DNA from: Prolixibacteraceae bacterium
Lineage (GTDB): Bacteria > Bacteroidota > Bacteroidia > Bacteroidales > Prolixibacteraceae
Assembly (NCBI GenBank): GCA_016930735.1
Contig: JAFGGF010000340.1
Location: 1 to 14,815 of the forward strand
Length of the DNA stretch: 14,815 bases
Direction: 5' to 3'
In this document: piece after piece, positions 14,648 to 14,815 of the stretch
How the letters are laid out: each line of letters opens with the position of its first letter
How positions within the stretch are numbered: the stretch's first letter is position 1
The notes under the pieces: generated by a model
Told to the model about the DNA's origin: nothing
The model's database searches: none
What the model saw: only the letters and a program-made list of their open reading frames with translations
Program-made: the position numbers and the translations under genes

Positions 14648-14815
14648 ATGAAAAAAAAGCGTTTAGAAAAATACTATGCGCATGAAGGTATTGTAAAAAC
14701 TGTAAGAGTAATGAAACTATTAACCTTACTAATGATACTTGTTTATTCGGCAAATGCGGTAAACGGTTATTCACAACAAACTAAATTTAGTTTTAGTTTG
14801 AACGATGCCACTGTA
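14648..14815 (+). CDS. SusC/RagA-type TonB-dependent receptor, N-terminal end (3' partial)
   Basis: The first 56 codons run off the right edge. The protein starts MKKKRLEKYYAHEG, has a long positively charged stretch, then a hydrophobic signal segment (VMKLLTLLMILVYSANAVNG, residues 21-40) and a cleavage-like region GYSQQ. The mature start TKFSFSLNDATV resembles the beginning of the STN/secretin-like domain (SLNLKNATVKEVL) found in receptors that signal through a FecR/sigma pair. Position directly downstream of sigma and FecR genes supports this. In the family the protein is an outer-membrane channel importing glycans or peptides with a SusD-like lipoprotein, expected next downstream. The 70-bp gap before it has a one-mismatch -7-like TATGTTTA at 14620-14627. 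Confidence 0.75.
   Translation, partial: MKKKRLEKYYAHEGIVKTVRVMKLLTLLMILVYSANAVNGYSQQTKFSFSLNDATV

Overview
The window comes from a member of the Bacteroidota, probably a Bacteroidales- or Marinilabiliales-like marine, sediment or gut-type lineage. The evidence is a type IX secretion C-terminal sorting domain, an ECF sigma / FecR / SusC-type TonB receptor array, matches to the Bacteroidota -7 element TAnnTTTG, no visible Shine-Dalgarno sequences, and a eukaryote-type hexokinase. No rRNA, tRNA, CRISPR array or transposase gene was recognised.

Layout. (1) Positions 1-2402 hold two exported proteins on the plus strand: the 3' end of a fibronectin-III protein with a T9SS tail, then a signal-peptide protein with an Ig-like domain followed by a right-handed beta-helix. 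(2) Positions 2414-2755 hold the orphan last ~110 codons of a Gfo/Idh/MocA oxidoreductase gene on the minus strand. A complete Tat-exported paralogue lies at 5569-6672 on the same strand. Between the two is an AT-rich two-gene unit on the plus strand (2909-5447): an acyl-CoA synthetase-like adenylating enzyme and a DUF1295 membrane protein. The arrangement looks like an insertion next to the 3' end of the oxidoreductase gene. (3) Positions 6793-8794 hold an overlapping pair of bacterial PH-domain membrane proteins of the YdbS/YdbT type. (4) Positions 8897-12264 hold an apparent operon of a URO-D-type (corrinoid) methyltransferase, a hexokinase and a stand-alone methionine-synthase-type B12 reactivation domain. 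A 57-bp REP-like double hairpin sits between the last two genes. (5) A 429-bp AT-rich gap (12265-12693) leads into an ECF sigma factor (TTG start), a FecR-type anti-sigma factor (probable GTG start) and the first 56 codons of a SusC/RagA-type outer-membrane receptor. That is the regulatory head of a nutrient-uptake (SusCD-like) locus continuing off the right edge.

How the parts relate. The sigma, FecR and receptor genes form one trans-envelope signalling and uptake unit. The methyltransferase and B12-reactivation genes suggest a corrinoid-dependent methyl-transfer function; no corrinoid carrier protein is in the window, and the hexokinase between them raises the untested idea of a sugar substrate. 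The most unusual points are the split or displaced 3' end of the oxidoreductase gene around the AT-rich pair, the TGD-to-TGA change in the adenylating enzyme, the methyltransferase / hexokinase / reactivase arrangement, and the compensatory changes in the REP-like element. All functional statements come from reading motifs by eye; no database search was run.
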